Assembly (NCBI RefSeq): GCF_900142925.1
Contig: NZ_FRCN01000011.1
Span: 124,001-188,000 of the forward strand
From: Chitinophaga sp. CF418
GTDB taxonomy: Bacteria; Bacteroidota; Bacteroidia; Chitinophagales; Chitinophagaceae
DNA: 64,000 bases
Reading direction: 5' to 3'
The notes under the pieces are model-generated. The model was not told the DNA's origin. It was given only the letters and a program-made list of their open reading frames with translations, and ran no database searches. Every line of letters starts with the position of its first letter. Position 1 is the first letter of the stretch. A program made the translations under genes and the position numbers. Below are positions 35,843 through 44,196 of the stretch, one piece after another.

Positions 35843-37540
35843 CTACAGGTTACCTTTCTTCAGCTCTTTCACCGCATAATCACACGCTCTTGCCGTCAAT
35901 GCCATATAGGTGATGGACGGGTTCTGACAAGCCGAAGACGACATACATGCGCCATCAGTAATAAACACATTCTTTGCAGCATGTACCTGGTTCCAGCCAT
36001 TGAGCACGGAAGTCTTCGGATCGCGTCCCATTCTTGCAGTACCCATTTCATGGATACAGTGTCCGGGAGGCGGCATGCTATCGTAAGTGCCCACATTCTT
36101 CAAACCCGCTGCTTCCATCATCTCTTTTGCACTGGCAGCCATATCCTTTCTCATCGCCAGTTCATTCTCTTTGAAAGAACAGTCAATGTCCAGGGTTGGC
36201 AGGCCGTATTTATCTTTTTTCTCTTTATTCAGCGTTATTTTATTCTCATAGTAAGGCAGATGCTCGCCCCAGGCACCTACCCCGAATGTCCAGGTACCGG
36301 GTTCTGAGAGTGATTCCTTGAAAGTGACACCTACGCCATCAAAAGAAGTACCACGGCCACGGTCGGCACCTCCCTGATAACCGAAACCACGCACGTAGTC
36401 CGTACGTTTGGTAGCCGCATTCACATTACGGAAGCGGGGGATGTAGATACCATTTGGCCTGCGTCCGCTGCTATAGTACTGGTCCTGGAAACCATCATAT
36501 TCCCCACCGGCGCCAACACCAAAATGGTGGTCCATCAGGTTATGCCCTACCTGCTCACTGTCATTACCAAATCCGTTAGGGAAGCGGTGGGAAACAGAAT
36601 TCAGCAGGATAGATGCGGTACCCAGTGTAGATGCATTCAGGAAAATAATATTCGCATAGTACTCTACCGTCTGCATGGTATGTGTATCGAGTATCTTCAC
36701 GCCGGTAGCCTTCCCTTTCTGTTCATCATAGATCACTTCCAGCACGATAGAATCGGGCCGCAGGGTCAGATTACCGGTTTTAGCTGCCGCCGGCAGTGTA
36801 ACCCCGTTACTGCTGAAATAACCCGTAAAAGGGCATCCGCGGGCGCAAAGATTACGGAACTGGCAAGGGCCTCTGTCGTTATGTTTTTCTGTCACATGGG
36901 CTACACGACCGATGGTCATGATGCGGTCATTGAACTGCTCCCTGATCCTGCCGGCTACATGCTTTTCCAGGCAGTTCATTTCCATCGCCTTGAGGAATTT
37001 CCCGTCGGGCAACTGTGGCAGACCTTCTGCCTGTCCGCTGATACCGATATACGTCTCCACGTAATCATACCAGGGCTCAATATCTTTATAACGGATCGGC
37101 CAGTCAACCCCGAAGCCGTCTTTCGCATTGGCTTCAAAATCAAGATCACTCCAGCGGTACACCTGGCGGCCCCACATCAGGGAACGTCCGCCTACATGAT
37201 AACCACGGAGCCAGTTGAATGGCTTTACCTGATTGTATGGATTTTCTTTATCGTTTACCCAGAACTGCTGGGTTGCTTCGTCAAAAGCGTAGCATTGACT
37301 CTGTATAGGATAATTGTCCTTCTGTTCAAGCGTTTGGTTAAGGCGGTGCGGGAACTCCCAGGGCGCCTTCATGGCGGTGTTGTAATCCTTAATATGCTCC
37401 ACATTACGGCCACGTTCCAGCACCAGTGTTTTCAATCCCTTTTCGCACAGCTCCTTTGCTGCCCATCCTCCGCTTATACCCGAGCCAACCACAATAGCAT
37501 CATAGGTGTTTTCTTTCTCTGCTCTAATGTTGAGATGCAT
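35843..37540 (-). CDS. GMC-family dehydrogenase with Cys motif, copy 2
   Basis: 565-aa FAD-dependent GMC oxidoreductase. The FAD-binding AIVVGSGISGGWAAKELCEKG is at about residues 15-35. The C-terminal active site has CIHEMGTARMG (catalytic His) and SACQNPSITYMAL (His/Asn pair). C226, C232 and C236 form C-x5-C-x3-C followed by PF, resembling the [3Fe-4S] ligand region (CxxxCP) of FAD-dependent glucose and fructose dehydrogenases. It probably oxidises a sugar or alcohol and passes electrons on. It lies 82 bp downstream of its paralogue on the same strand. No signal peptide is seen; export could be with the subunit-3 partner at 39373. Confidence 0.88.
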   Translation of the reverse strand: MHLNIRAEKENTYDAIVVGSGISGGWAAKELCEKGLKTLVLERGRNVEHIKDYNTAMKAPWEFPHRLNQTLEQKDNYPIQSQCYAFDEATQQFWVNDKENPYNQVKPFNWLRGYHVGGRSLMWGRQVYRWSDLDFEANAKDGFGVDWPIRYKDIEPWYDYVETYIGISGQAEGLPQLPDGKFLKAMEMNCLEKHVAGRIREQFNDRIMTIGRVAHVTEKHNDRGPCQFRNLCARGCPFTGYFSSNGVTLPAAAKTGNLTLRPDSIVLEVIYDEQKGKATGVKILDTHTMQTVEYYANIIFLNASTLGTASILLNSVSHRFPNGFGNDSEQVGHNLMDHHFGVGAGGEYDGFQDQYYSSGRRPNGIYIPRFRNVNAATKRTDYVRGFGYQGGADRGRGTSFDGVGVTFKESLSEPGTWTFGVGAWGEHLPYYENKITLNKEKKDKYGLPTLDIDCSFKENELAMRKDMAASAKEMMEAAGLKNVGTYDSMPPPGHCIHEMGTARMGRDPKTSVLNGWNQVHAAKNVFITDGACMSSSACQNPSITYMALTARACDYAVKELKKGNL

Positions 37541-37622
37541 AGTCTAAAATTAAATTAGGAATTAAGAATCAGGTACCCGGATCATCTTCCGGAAAACACC
37601 AATTCCTAATTCCTAACCGATA

Positions 37623-39320
37623 TTAAATATTTCCTTTCTTCAGTTCTTTCACCGCATAATCCACTGCCCTGGCAGTCATCGCCATGTAGGTCAGTGAAGG
37701 ATTCACGCAGGCTGCTGACGTCATGCTGGCGCCATCTGTTACAAATACGTTCTTTACAGTATGCATCTGGTTCCAGCCGTTGAGGATGGAAGTTTTCGGA
37801 TCACGTCCCATACGGGCAGTACCCATTTCATGGATCGCCATACCAGGATAAGAACCGGCATCATATGTTTTTACATCTTTCATACCGGCGGCTTCCAGCA
37901 TTTCCGCTGCATCATTCATCATATCCTTGCGCATCTTCATTTCATTCTCCTTGAATTCAGCATCGAATTTCAATACCGGTTGTCCCCAGTCATCCTTAAC
38001 AGATGTATCCAGTGTTACTTTGTTGTCTTCATATGGCAGACACTCTCCGAAACCACCCAGCCCCATGCTCCAGTAGCCAGGTTCAGACAGCATATCTTTG
38101 AAGTCCTTACCCACGCCCAGTTCAGCAATACCACGTGCCCAACCGCCACGGCTGGCGCCTCCCTGGTAACCGAAACCGCGGAGGTAATCGCGTTTATCAC
38201 TGCCAATGTTACGATAACGGGGAATGTAGATCCCGTTCGCACGGCGGCCAAAGAAATACTTATCGTCAAAACCTTCTGCACGGCCGGAAGCTCCATTACG
38301 GAAGTGGTGATCCATCAGGTATTTACCCAGCACACCGCTATCGTTACCAAGACCGTTCGGGAAACGGCTGGAAATAGAGTTCATCAGCACGAAAGTAGTA
38401 CCCAGTGTAGAACCATTCACGAAAATGACCTTCGCATAGTATTCGGTCATCTGTTTGGTGTGCTTGTCTATCACACGTACGCCTGTAGCCTTGCCCAGTT
38501 TCTCATCGTAGATCACGGAGTTTACGATACTGTCTGGTCTCAGCGTCAGGTTGCCGGTAGCCACTGCCGCCGGTAATGTAGAAGACTGTGTGCTGAAGTA
38601 AGCGCCGAAAGGACAGCCCCTGCTGCACAGGTTGCGGAACTGGCATTGGGTACGGCCCGGTAATGGCTGCGTAATGTTAGCCACACGGCCCATAGTGATC
38701 TTACGACCCTGAAAAGCCTTCTCTACCTTCGCCTTCACATCCTTCTCCACACAGTTCATTTCCATGGCAGGCATGAAATGGCCGTCTGGTAATTGCGGCA
38801 AGCCTTCCGCCTGACCACTGATACCCGCAAATTTCTCTACATAGTCATACCAGGGGGCCAGGTCCTTATAACGGATAGGCCAGTCAATAGCAATACCATC
38901 TTTCAGGTTCGCTTCAAAATCTATATCGCTCCAACGGTAAGACTGACGGCCCCACATGATGGACTTACCACCTACGATGTCAGGACGGTACCAGTCAAAA
39001 CGTTTTACTTCATTATATGGACTCTGGGAGTCGTTGATCCAGTATTTCTCGTTATGTTCACTATATGGATAATCGCGGCTCAGTTTAGGATGCGTTTCAC
39101 GCTGATCAACGGTAATACGTCCGCGATGTGGAAATTCCCACGGATCTTTTGTTGCAGTTTCGTAATCCTTAACGTGTTCTAATTTCTTCCCTCTATCCAG
39201 CATTAATACTTTGAGACCTTTTTCGGTGAGCTCTTTGGCAGCCCATCCTCCGCTTACGCCGGAGCCAACTACGATTGCATCATACGTGTTTTGCTCCTGA
39301 GCTTTCATATTCAGATTCAT
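37623..39320 (-). CDS. GMC-family dehydrogenase with Cys motif, copy 1
   Basis: 565 aa, the same length and motif order as its downstream neighbour: VGSGVSGGWAAKELTEKG, QCQFRNLCSRGCPFGAYFS, AIHEMGTARMG, AACVNPSLTYMAMTARAVDYAVKELKKG. This makes a tandem duplication very likely. Differences are spread through the proteins, so the copies are not recent and may serve different substrates. The subunit-3 gene lies 52 bp upstream, so it would be translated first. The order subunit 3, GMC, GMC suggests a shared exported complex, as known for gluconate-2-dehydrogenase-type enzymes. Electron acceptor and substrate are unknown. Confidence 0.88.
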   Translation of the reverse strand: MNLNMKAQEQNTYDAIVVGSGVSGGWAAKELTEKGLKVLMLDRGKKLEHVKDYETATKDPWEFPHRGRITVDQRETHPKLSRDYPYSEHNEKYWINDSQSPYNEVKRFDWYRPDIVGGKSIMWGRQSYRWSDIDFEANLKDGIAIDWPIRYKDLAPWYDYVEKFAGISGQAEGLPQLPDGHFMPAMEMNCVEKDVKAKVEKAFQGRKITMGRVANITQPLPGRTQCQFRNLCSRGCPFGAYFSTQSSTLPAAVATGNLTLRPDSIVNSVIYDEKLGKATGVRVIDKHTKQMTEYYAKVIFVNGSTLGTTFVLMNSISSRFPNGLGNDSGVLGKYLMDHHFRNGASGRAEGFDDKYFFGRRANGIYIPRYRNIGSDKRDYLRGFGYQGGASRGGWARGIAELGVGKDFKDMLSEPGYWSMGLGGFGECLPYEDNKVTLDTSVKDDWGQPVLKFDAEFKENEMKMRKDMMNDAAEMLEAAGMKDVKTYDAGSYPGMAIHEMGTARMGRDPKTSILNGWNQMHTVKNVFVTDGASMTSAACVNPSLTYMAMTARAVDYAVKELKKGNI

Positions 39321-39372
39321 GGAATTCTTTGTTTTTTGTTGACATACTTATTCTGCTCTTACTGACGAGGAC

Positions 39373-39948
39373 TTACACAGCCCAGGCCTTGTCCCCTTTC
39401 TTGTAAGGGATACAACCTTCGTATTTACCAGGTACAGGTACATAACGCAGGGCCTTCGTAGCGCCCGGTTCTGAAGTGAAGTAACCGGTCAGGGTCAGTT
39501 CTTTCAGGATCTGGAAGTAATGGGTAGGATCTCCTTCCTTCTTATTCTCCCTTTTATTGTAGTCAACACGTTCTTTATCGATTGCAGTCAGCACCATGTT
39601 TTTTTGCTCGGCAGACAGGTCTACAAAAGGCTTCTTGAATTGTTTTTCACTCGCTTCATCGATCTTTTTCAGACCGTCCAGTACTATTTTCTGGTCTTCT
39701 GCCTTATAACAGTCATTCAGCATCGTAACGATGAATTTATCCACTTCTGCAGCTTTAGCTCCTGGTGTAGTCGTTTCCGGAATGATCGTTTCCGCTATCT
39801 CTGCCAGGATATTCTTCGTCTCAGACGCCTGCAGGGCATAGTTCTCAGGTGCCTTCGGGTTACAGCCTTCCAGGGCTGACAACGTAGACGCGGAAATAGC
39901 GGTGCCCAGCAAAAGGGCAACGTTCCGGATGGCTTCTCTTCTATTCAT
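39373..39948 (-). CDS. gluconate 2-dehydrogenase subunit 3-like protein
   Basis: 191 aa. N-terminus MNRREAIRNVALLLGTAISASTL carries a twin-arginine pair followed by a hydrophobic stretch, so Tat export is likely; a cysteine (LEGC, residue 29) could be lipid-modified. The body matches the subunit-3 family: ILAEIAETIIPETTTPGAKAAEVDKFIVTMLNDCY and PTHYFQILKELTLTGYFTSEPGATKALRYVPVPGKYEGCIPY. In known members this small subunit accompanies a GMC flavoprotein and helps bring it to the periplasm. It is first in the operon with both GMC genes, which fits that role. Confidence 0.9.
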   Translation of the reverse strand: MNRREAIRNVALLLGTAISASTLSALEGCNPKAPENYALQASETKNILAEIAETIIPETTTPGAKAAEVDKFIVTMLNDCYKAEDQKIVLDGLKKIDEASEKQFKKPFVDLSAEQKNMVLTAIDKERVDYNKRENKKEGDPTHYFQILKELTLTGYFTSEPGATKALRYVPVPGKYEGCIPYKKGDKAWAV

Positions 39949-40045
39949 AATAGTAAATTGATTTGACCTTTCGCCCTAAGTTTCAAAAAAAATTTGACTT
40001 TTCATAAAAAAATAATCAAACGGAAGGTTAAAATATGAAAAATGT

Positions 40046-40088
40046 AAAAAAGCGAAAGGGCGTTTCATTCAAAACGAAACGCCCTTTC
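40046..40088 (-). terminator. terminator of the L,D-transpeptidase gene
   Basis: GAAAGGGCGTTTC pairs with GAAACGCCCTTTC, and on the minus strand it is followed by GCTTTTTT. It starts 21 nt after the stop codon. Confidence 0.9.
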
Positions 40089-40109
40089 TATCCATTTTTG
40101 TTGAGATAT

Positions 40110-40886
40110 CTACATGATATATTTGCCCTTTTCATCCACCAGTATAACCGGTAATTTATGATGGGACTCGAAATAGTCGTAAGCCCATTTCAGGTCAGCC
40201 CACAGCTTTTCGGCTGTAGATGTACTGTCTTTGTCCTTCTCTTTCTCTCTCATGGCAAAATTGTTCAGATAGTCCAGAGAACGTGCATTTCCGAACTTAA
40301 CAGGGAATACGTGCACCGGGATGAAATCCTGACCCGCATTCTTGGCGTTCACCGCCAGGATATATACTTCTTCGATAAAATCGTCGGTTAAAGGAATACA
40401 ACCTATGGTCAGGCAGCTGCCATGGATATAGATCTCACCACCGGGCTTTTTAGGATCGCTCAGGATCTTGTCTGCAAAGTTGGGATAGTTGATACCCAGT
40501 GATAAGTGGTAATTGCTGTTTGGATTGAAATCGTTGATGTAGTAGAAGCCTTCCGGTACCTGCCTGTCCCCTTCCTTCCGTTTAGGGCCCATTTTTCCTG
40601 ACAGGGTACATACCCGGTATGATTTGAACAACCGGAATGTATCTGACACACTATTCTTTACCCAGATCTCCAGTTCACTGTCCAATTTAAAAGACCGCAA
40701 GAAGATGTATTTAGCCGGATAAGCGAGCCCTTTCTTCTTGAACTCCTCCTTCAACTGCTCTTCTTTGTCCCTGTAGGCATACCCTACTTTCGGAAACATC
40801 TTCTGGTTATCCAGGAATGATTGCTGCTGGGCCTGCACCTTGCCTATCCCCAACAGCATTAAAACTGCTAAAACGACCTGCTTCAT
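40110..40886 (-). CDS. L,D-transpeptidase (YkuD domain)
   Basis: 258 aa with a signal peptide (about 19 residues, cleavage at VQAQ), so it acts in the periplasm. The catalytic motif of L,D-transpeptidases is visible: H155 in EIYIHGSCL and the nucleophile C163 in TIGCIPLTDD. It is therefore likely to cross-link or remodel peptidoglycan, or anchor proteins to it, much like the E. coli YafK/DpaA-type members. It has an extra C-terminal region (LWADLKWAYDYFESHHKLPVILV) after the catalytic domain. Upstream lies the small membrane protein gene at 40929. Confidence 0.9.
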   Translation of the reverse strand: MKQVVLAVLMLLGIGKVQAQQQSFLDNQKMFPKVGYAYRDKEEQLKEEFKKKGLAYPAKYIFLRSFKLDSELEIWVKNSVSDTFRLFKSYRVCTLSGKMGPKRKEGDRQVPEGFYYINDFNPNSNYHLSLGINYPNFADKILSDPKKPGGEIYIHGSCLTIGCIPLTDDFIEEVYILAVNAKNAGQDFIPVHVFPVKFGNARSLDYLNNFAMREKEKDKDSTSTAEKLWADLKWAYDYFESHHKLPVILVDEKGKYIM

Positions 40887-40928
40887 AGATATTTTAACAC
40901 AATTTTACAAGTTCACTTACGCTTCAAC

Positions 40929-41147
40929 CTATCTTACGGGAGCATTTTGCTGTGATTGCATGTTAAAAGTCCGGTAAGCCAGGAAGAAAAGCAACAATGC
41001 AAAAATAGCGTATATAATCATTCCAACCTTCCGGTTAGCAAAACGCAGAATGTAATGGCGCTCGCCCTGGTAGATTAATACAGCCGTTATACATTGAAAT
41101 ATCCCTCCTAACAGAAATAATACCCCTAACAAAGTTTGTACTCTCAT
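40929..41147 (-). CDS. small two-helix membrane protein
   Basis: 72 aa with two hydrophobic segments (about 5-25 and 41-60), separated by a short basic loop. No motif is recognised. It starts with ATG at 41147 and lies 42 bp upstream of the L,D-transpeptidase on the same strand, so the two could be co-transcribed. The composition (basic loop between two helices, polar tail) is that of a real small membrane protein, but function is unknown. Confidence 0.6.
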   Translation of the reverse strand: MRVQTLLGVLFLLGGIFQCITAVLIYQGERHYILRFANRKVGMIIYAIFALLLFFLAYRTFNMQSQQNAPVR

Positions 41148-41215
41148 AAGAAAACGATCTCTTATGCAAATTATTTTAAATTCCGGAACATTTACAATAC
41201 CATGAAATGGTCAGA

Positions 41216-41281
41216 TAAAAAAACAGGAACCGGTATGCCCTGTCCCTATCTCTGATAAAGGACATAGTATACCGATTCCTG
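41216..41281 (-). terminator. terminator of hppD
   Basis: CAGGAATCGGTAT pairs with ATACCGGTTCCTG and GTCC with GGAC inside, followed by seven T's on the minus strand. It is 37 nt past the stop codon at 41319. Confidence 0.85.
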
Positions 41282-41318
41282 ATCATATTCAGGTATATAA
41301 AAAGCTTTACAGATGACC

Positions 41319-42455
41319 TTACAGGTTACCTCTCAGGGCCTGTTCCCTTTCTATCGACTCAAACAGCGCCTTAAAATTGCCTTTTCCGAAGGATTTAGCT
41401 CCTTTACGCTGGATGATCTCAAAGAAGACAGTAGGACGGTCCTGCACCGGCTTTGTAAATATCTGCAACAGGTAGCCCTCATCGTCCCGGTCCACCAGGA
41501 TGCCTAATTGCTTCAATGGCAGCAGGTCTTCATCAATATGCCCTACCCTGTCCAGCAAAGTGTCATAATAAGAACCCGGAACTTTCAGGAACTCTACTCC
41601 CCTGTTCTGCAGTTCGGTGACTGTCTCGATGATGTTATTGGTAGCGATAGCAACGTGCTGTACGCCCGGACCACGATAGAAATCCAGGTATTCCTCTATC
41701 TGGGACTTCTTCTTACCTTCTGCCGGCTCATTGATGGGGAATTTCACACGGCCGTTGCCATTACTCATTACCTTACTCATCAGTGCGGAATATTCCGTGG
41801 AAATGTCCTTGTCGTCGAACGACAGGAGATTACGGAAGCCCATCACCTTTTCATAAAATTCCACCCAGGTATTCATTTCATGCCAACCTACGTTACCCAC
41901 GCAGTGGTCCACATACAGTAAGCCGGTATCTGTCGGGTTATAGGTTGTTTTCCATTCCTTATAACCAGGCAGGAAGGGACCGTTGTAGTTCTTACGTTCT
42001 ATGAACATGTGTACGGTATCGCCATAAATGCGAATACCACTGCGCACTACCGTACCAAACTCGTCTTCCTCTGTTACAGGCTCCAGGTAAGGCTTTGCGC
42101 CTCTTTTAACCGTCTCTTCAAAAGCAGAACGGGCATCGTCTACCCACAGCGCCAGCACCTTCACACCATCCCCATGTTCCAGGACGTGACGTGCAATGTC
42201 ACTGTCGGGATTCAGAGGAGTGGTCAGTACAAAACGCAGCTTATTCTGTACCAGCACATAAGAGGTCCGGTCTCTTACACCGGTTTCCGGACCGGCATAT
42301 GCCAGCGACTGGAAGCCGAAAGCTGTCTTATAAAAATGGGCCGCCTGTTTGGCATTTCCCACATAAAACTCAACGTAATCTGTACCATTTAATGGGAGAA
42401 AATCCTGTACATCGGCAGGAACAGCCGAAACGACGGCATCTGAAGTTGTATGCAT
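41319..42455 (-). CDS. hppD: 4-hydroxyphenylpyruvate dioxygenase
   Basis: 378-aa non-heme Fe(II) enzyme that converts 4-hydroxyphenylpyruvate to homogentisate in tyrosine degradation. Both VOC-fold halves are visible. The iron ligands are the histidines of VDHCVGNVG and VQHVAIATNN and the glutamate of FFEIIQRKG near the C-terminus. The conserved FGKGNFKALFESIEREQ tail is also present. The product is the substrate of the hmgA product at 46884. The gene is preceded by a 384-bp non-coding leader holding a block shared with hmgA. It has its own terminator. Confidence 0.96.
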   Translation of the reverse strand: MHTTSDAVVSAVPADVQDFLPLNGTDYVEFYVGNAKQAAHFYKTAFGFQSLAYAGPETGVRDRTSYVLVQNKLRFVLTTPLNPDSDIARHVLEHGDGVKVLALWVDDARSAFEETVKRGAKPYLEPVTEEDEFGTVVRSGIRIYGDTVHMFIERKNYNGPFLPGYKEWKTTYNPTDTGLLYVDHCVGNVGWHEMNTWVEFYEKVMGFRNLLSFDDKDISTEYSALMSKVMSNGNGRVKFPINEPAEGKKKSQIEEYLDFYRGPGVQHVAIATNNIIETVTELQNRGVEFLKVPGSYYDTLLDRVGHIDEDLLPLKQLGILVDRDDEGYLLQIFTKPVQDRPTVFFEIIQRKGAKSFGKGNFKALFESIEREQALRGNL

Positions 42456-42597
42456 GATGGATTGGTTTTAGAAGTTTTGGTGTATGAAATATTTTTAACT
42501 ACACGTAATAGTATGTTGAAACAATGCCTCAGCGCATTGAAGAGATGACAGGTAGAACCACTGTAAATGGGCGTGGAGAAAAACAGTAAATAGAATA

Positions 42598-42705
42598 TGA
42601 AAAGGAAAACAGAACGCCCGTAAAGGCAGTATCATACCTGCACTAGGACAGTGCGGAATCCATAGCCAGCGTAGCCATCAGGAAGTAGTACTTGCTGTGA
42701 CGCTG
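42598..42705 (-). promoter_or_regulatory. shared leader block of tyrosine-catabolic genes (hppD copy)
   Basis: On the minus strand the block holds AGCGTCACAGCAAGTACTAC then TTCCTGATGG (complement of 42675-42705), which matches hmgA leader bases 48270-48300 at 23 of 31 positions without gaps. The distances to the start codons are 220 and 229 nt. Both blocks end with TTCCTTTT. Internal hairpins include AAGT-ACT-ACTT and GCACT-GTCCT-AGTGC. A riboswitch-like or protein-bound leader is possible; no known class was recognised. Between here and 42839 I see nothing else. Confidence 0.5.
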
Positions 42706-42839
42706 ATCAGATATTTTATGGTATGTATGCAGATGAAGCATAAATTAGTTGCTAATGCAATATTAGCATTTCGGGATATGAAAACCAAATAAATACTGTA
42801 GAGGATGGAAATGGAATAGTATAATAACTTTATTACGTA

Positions 42840-43424
42840 TTACTTACGGATGTATTTCTCAAAATAACTCATGAATCTTTCATTGCCATAATCAGCCGCC
42901 CCTTCATGCCGGTATGCAATCTGTCCCTTTTTGTTGATGATCACGGTAGTAGGAATAGATCTGCCCAGCAGCTCTCCGGGTATCTGGCTGTCAGCCACAT
43001 ATAAAGGCAGGCTATATTGTTGCTTCTTCAGGAAGTTATTGGCCTTCTTATAGTTGCCGTCTGTATCCACCGTCAGGAAAACCACGTTCTTATCTTCCCT
43101 GAACTTTTCGTATAAAGCATTGATAGAGGGCATCTCTGCACGGCAGGGAGGGCACCAGGTAGCCCAGAAATTCAGGAATACCACCTTCCCTCTCAGGGAA
43201 GATAACGTGAACGTCTTTCCATCTCCATCCATAAAAGACATATCAGACGCCATCTCACTTTCCGCGCCCACTTCTTCAGGCATTCCCGGCTGGAACAACC
43301 CCACCTTCATCAGTCCCTGCATCACACCCGCCTTTACAGAGGGATTCACCAATACCAGTACAAGGAAAAGGACCATGATGCCCGTCGTAATATTTGACAA
43401 TGAGAATAAACGTCTCAGGTTCAT
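42840..43424 (-). CDS. TlpA/ResA-type membrane-anchored thioredoxin
   Basis: 194 aa. An N-terminal signal anchor (about residues 15-31) precedes a thioredoxin domain with the motif FLNFWATWCPPCRAEMPSINALYEKF, active cysteines C91 and C94, and the cis-proline turn SIPTTVII. TlpA and ResA proteins reduce disulfides outside the cytoplasm, often in apocytochrome c, and could serve the CcmE/CcmF pathway seen at 3.4-6.4 kb. The gene is divergent from the TetR gene, with 152 bp between their starts. A palindromic operator in that gap may affect both. Its role as a cytochrome helper is inference. Confidence 0.9.
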   Translation of the reverse strand: MNLRRLFSLSNITTGIMVLFLVLVLVNPSVKAGVMQGLMKVGLFQPGMPEEVGAESEMASDMSFMDGDGKTFTLSSLRGKVVFLNFWATWCPPCRAEMPSINALYEKFREDKNVVFLTVDTDGNYKKANNFLKKQQYSLPLYVADSQIPGELLGRSIPTTVIINKKGQIAYRHEGAADYGNERFMSYFEKYIRK

Positions 43425-43520
43425 AAGCGCATAGCTGTTTACAATACTAAATTACGACTTTAGAAGGTAACAGCCACTGCAACAGTAAGCAGAGAAGCCG
43501 GCAGCACAAAAAATAATTCA

Positions 43521-43542
43521 TAAGTAAACAAACATTTACTTA
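43521..43542. promoter_or_regulatory. perfect palindromic operator for TetR regulator
   Basis: TAAGTAAA-CAAACA-TTTACTTA is a perfect 8-bp inverted repeat with a 6-bp centre, 22 bp in all. Its last two bases overlap the -7 element TACTTTTG at 43541-43548 of the TetR gene. A palindrome of this size covering the promoter is the standard place for TetR autorepression. Confidence 0.75.
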
Positions 43543-43548
43543 CTTTTG
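43541..43548 (+). promoter_or_regulatory. -7 element of the TetR gene
   Basis: TACTTTTG matches TAnnTTTG exactly and lies 28 nt upstream of the ATG at 43577. Confidence 0.6.
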
Positions 43549-43576
43549 CTCTATCAAAAGAGAAACGACGTATTTC

Positions 43577-44173
43577 ATGAGACCTAAAAACCTGGAGAAG
43601 GAAGAAGCTATCCGCACCATCGCGCTGCAGATCATTGCTGAAGAAGGCCTGGAAAACCTGAGCATGCAGAAGCTGGCGAAAGCGGCCAACATATCGCCCC
43701 GTACCATCTACATTAAGTATGAGAACAAGGAAGACCTCCTGATCAAACTGTTCGTAGATGAAGTGCTGGGCGCCTATGAAAAAGCGATACTGGAGAAATT
43801 CGATCCGGACATGGATTTTGCTGAAGGCGTAAAAAGGCTCTGGACAAACGCTTTCCGCTATTTTAAAAACAACAGGCATGCATTTGCATTAATGCAATAT
43901 GGCAAGTCATCGCCACTACTGCATAAAGCATACCAGGAAAGAGATATAAAGGAAGGCGACTACTTCGCCCCTATCCACCGTTTTCTCGAACGGAACGCAA
44001 AAGCAGGCGTCATCAAAAAGCTTCCGCAGGAAGCTTACAGGGCTATCTTGTTCTCTCCTGCGTTCGACCTGATCAATGAATACTTTGAATTCCAGGATCG
44101 GCCTAAACAGGTCATCACAGACAAGGTATTTTCCGACTGCTGCGAGGCTGTTATAAAAGGCCTGCTGAAATAA
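43577..44173 (+). CDS. TetR-family transcriptional regulator
   Basis: 198 aa. N-terminal helix-turn-helix (about residues 25-55): GLENLSMQKLAKAANISPRTIYIKYENKEDLL. The C-terminal ligand-binding helices (about 65-198) have no identifiable effector motif. It probably represses itself and the TetX-like gene 23 bp downstream, through the palindrome at 43521. The divergent TlpA-like gene may be affected too. The ligand may be the compound that the oxygenase acts on, as in tetR-tetX-type arrangements, but this is inference. Confidence 0.9.
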   Translation: MRPKNLEKEEAIRTIALQIIAEEGLENLSMQKLAKAANISPRTIYIKYENKEDLLIKLFVDEVLGAYEKAILEKFDPDMDFAEGVKRLWTNAFRYFKNNRHAFALMQYGKSSPLLHKAYQERDIKEGDYFAPIHRFLERNAKAGVIKKLPQEAYRAILFSPAFDLINEYFEFQDRPKQVITDKVFSDCCEAVIKGLLK

Positions 44174-44196
44174 GTCAAGCACTAATAAACCAACAT

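Noticed and set aside
42598-42705. known riboswitch (cobalamin, SAM or TPP) in the hppD leader
   Set aside because: GGATTCCGCACTGTCC is faintly like a cobalamin core, but the other conserved words are missing; I cannot support a class.
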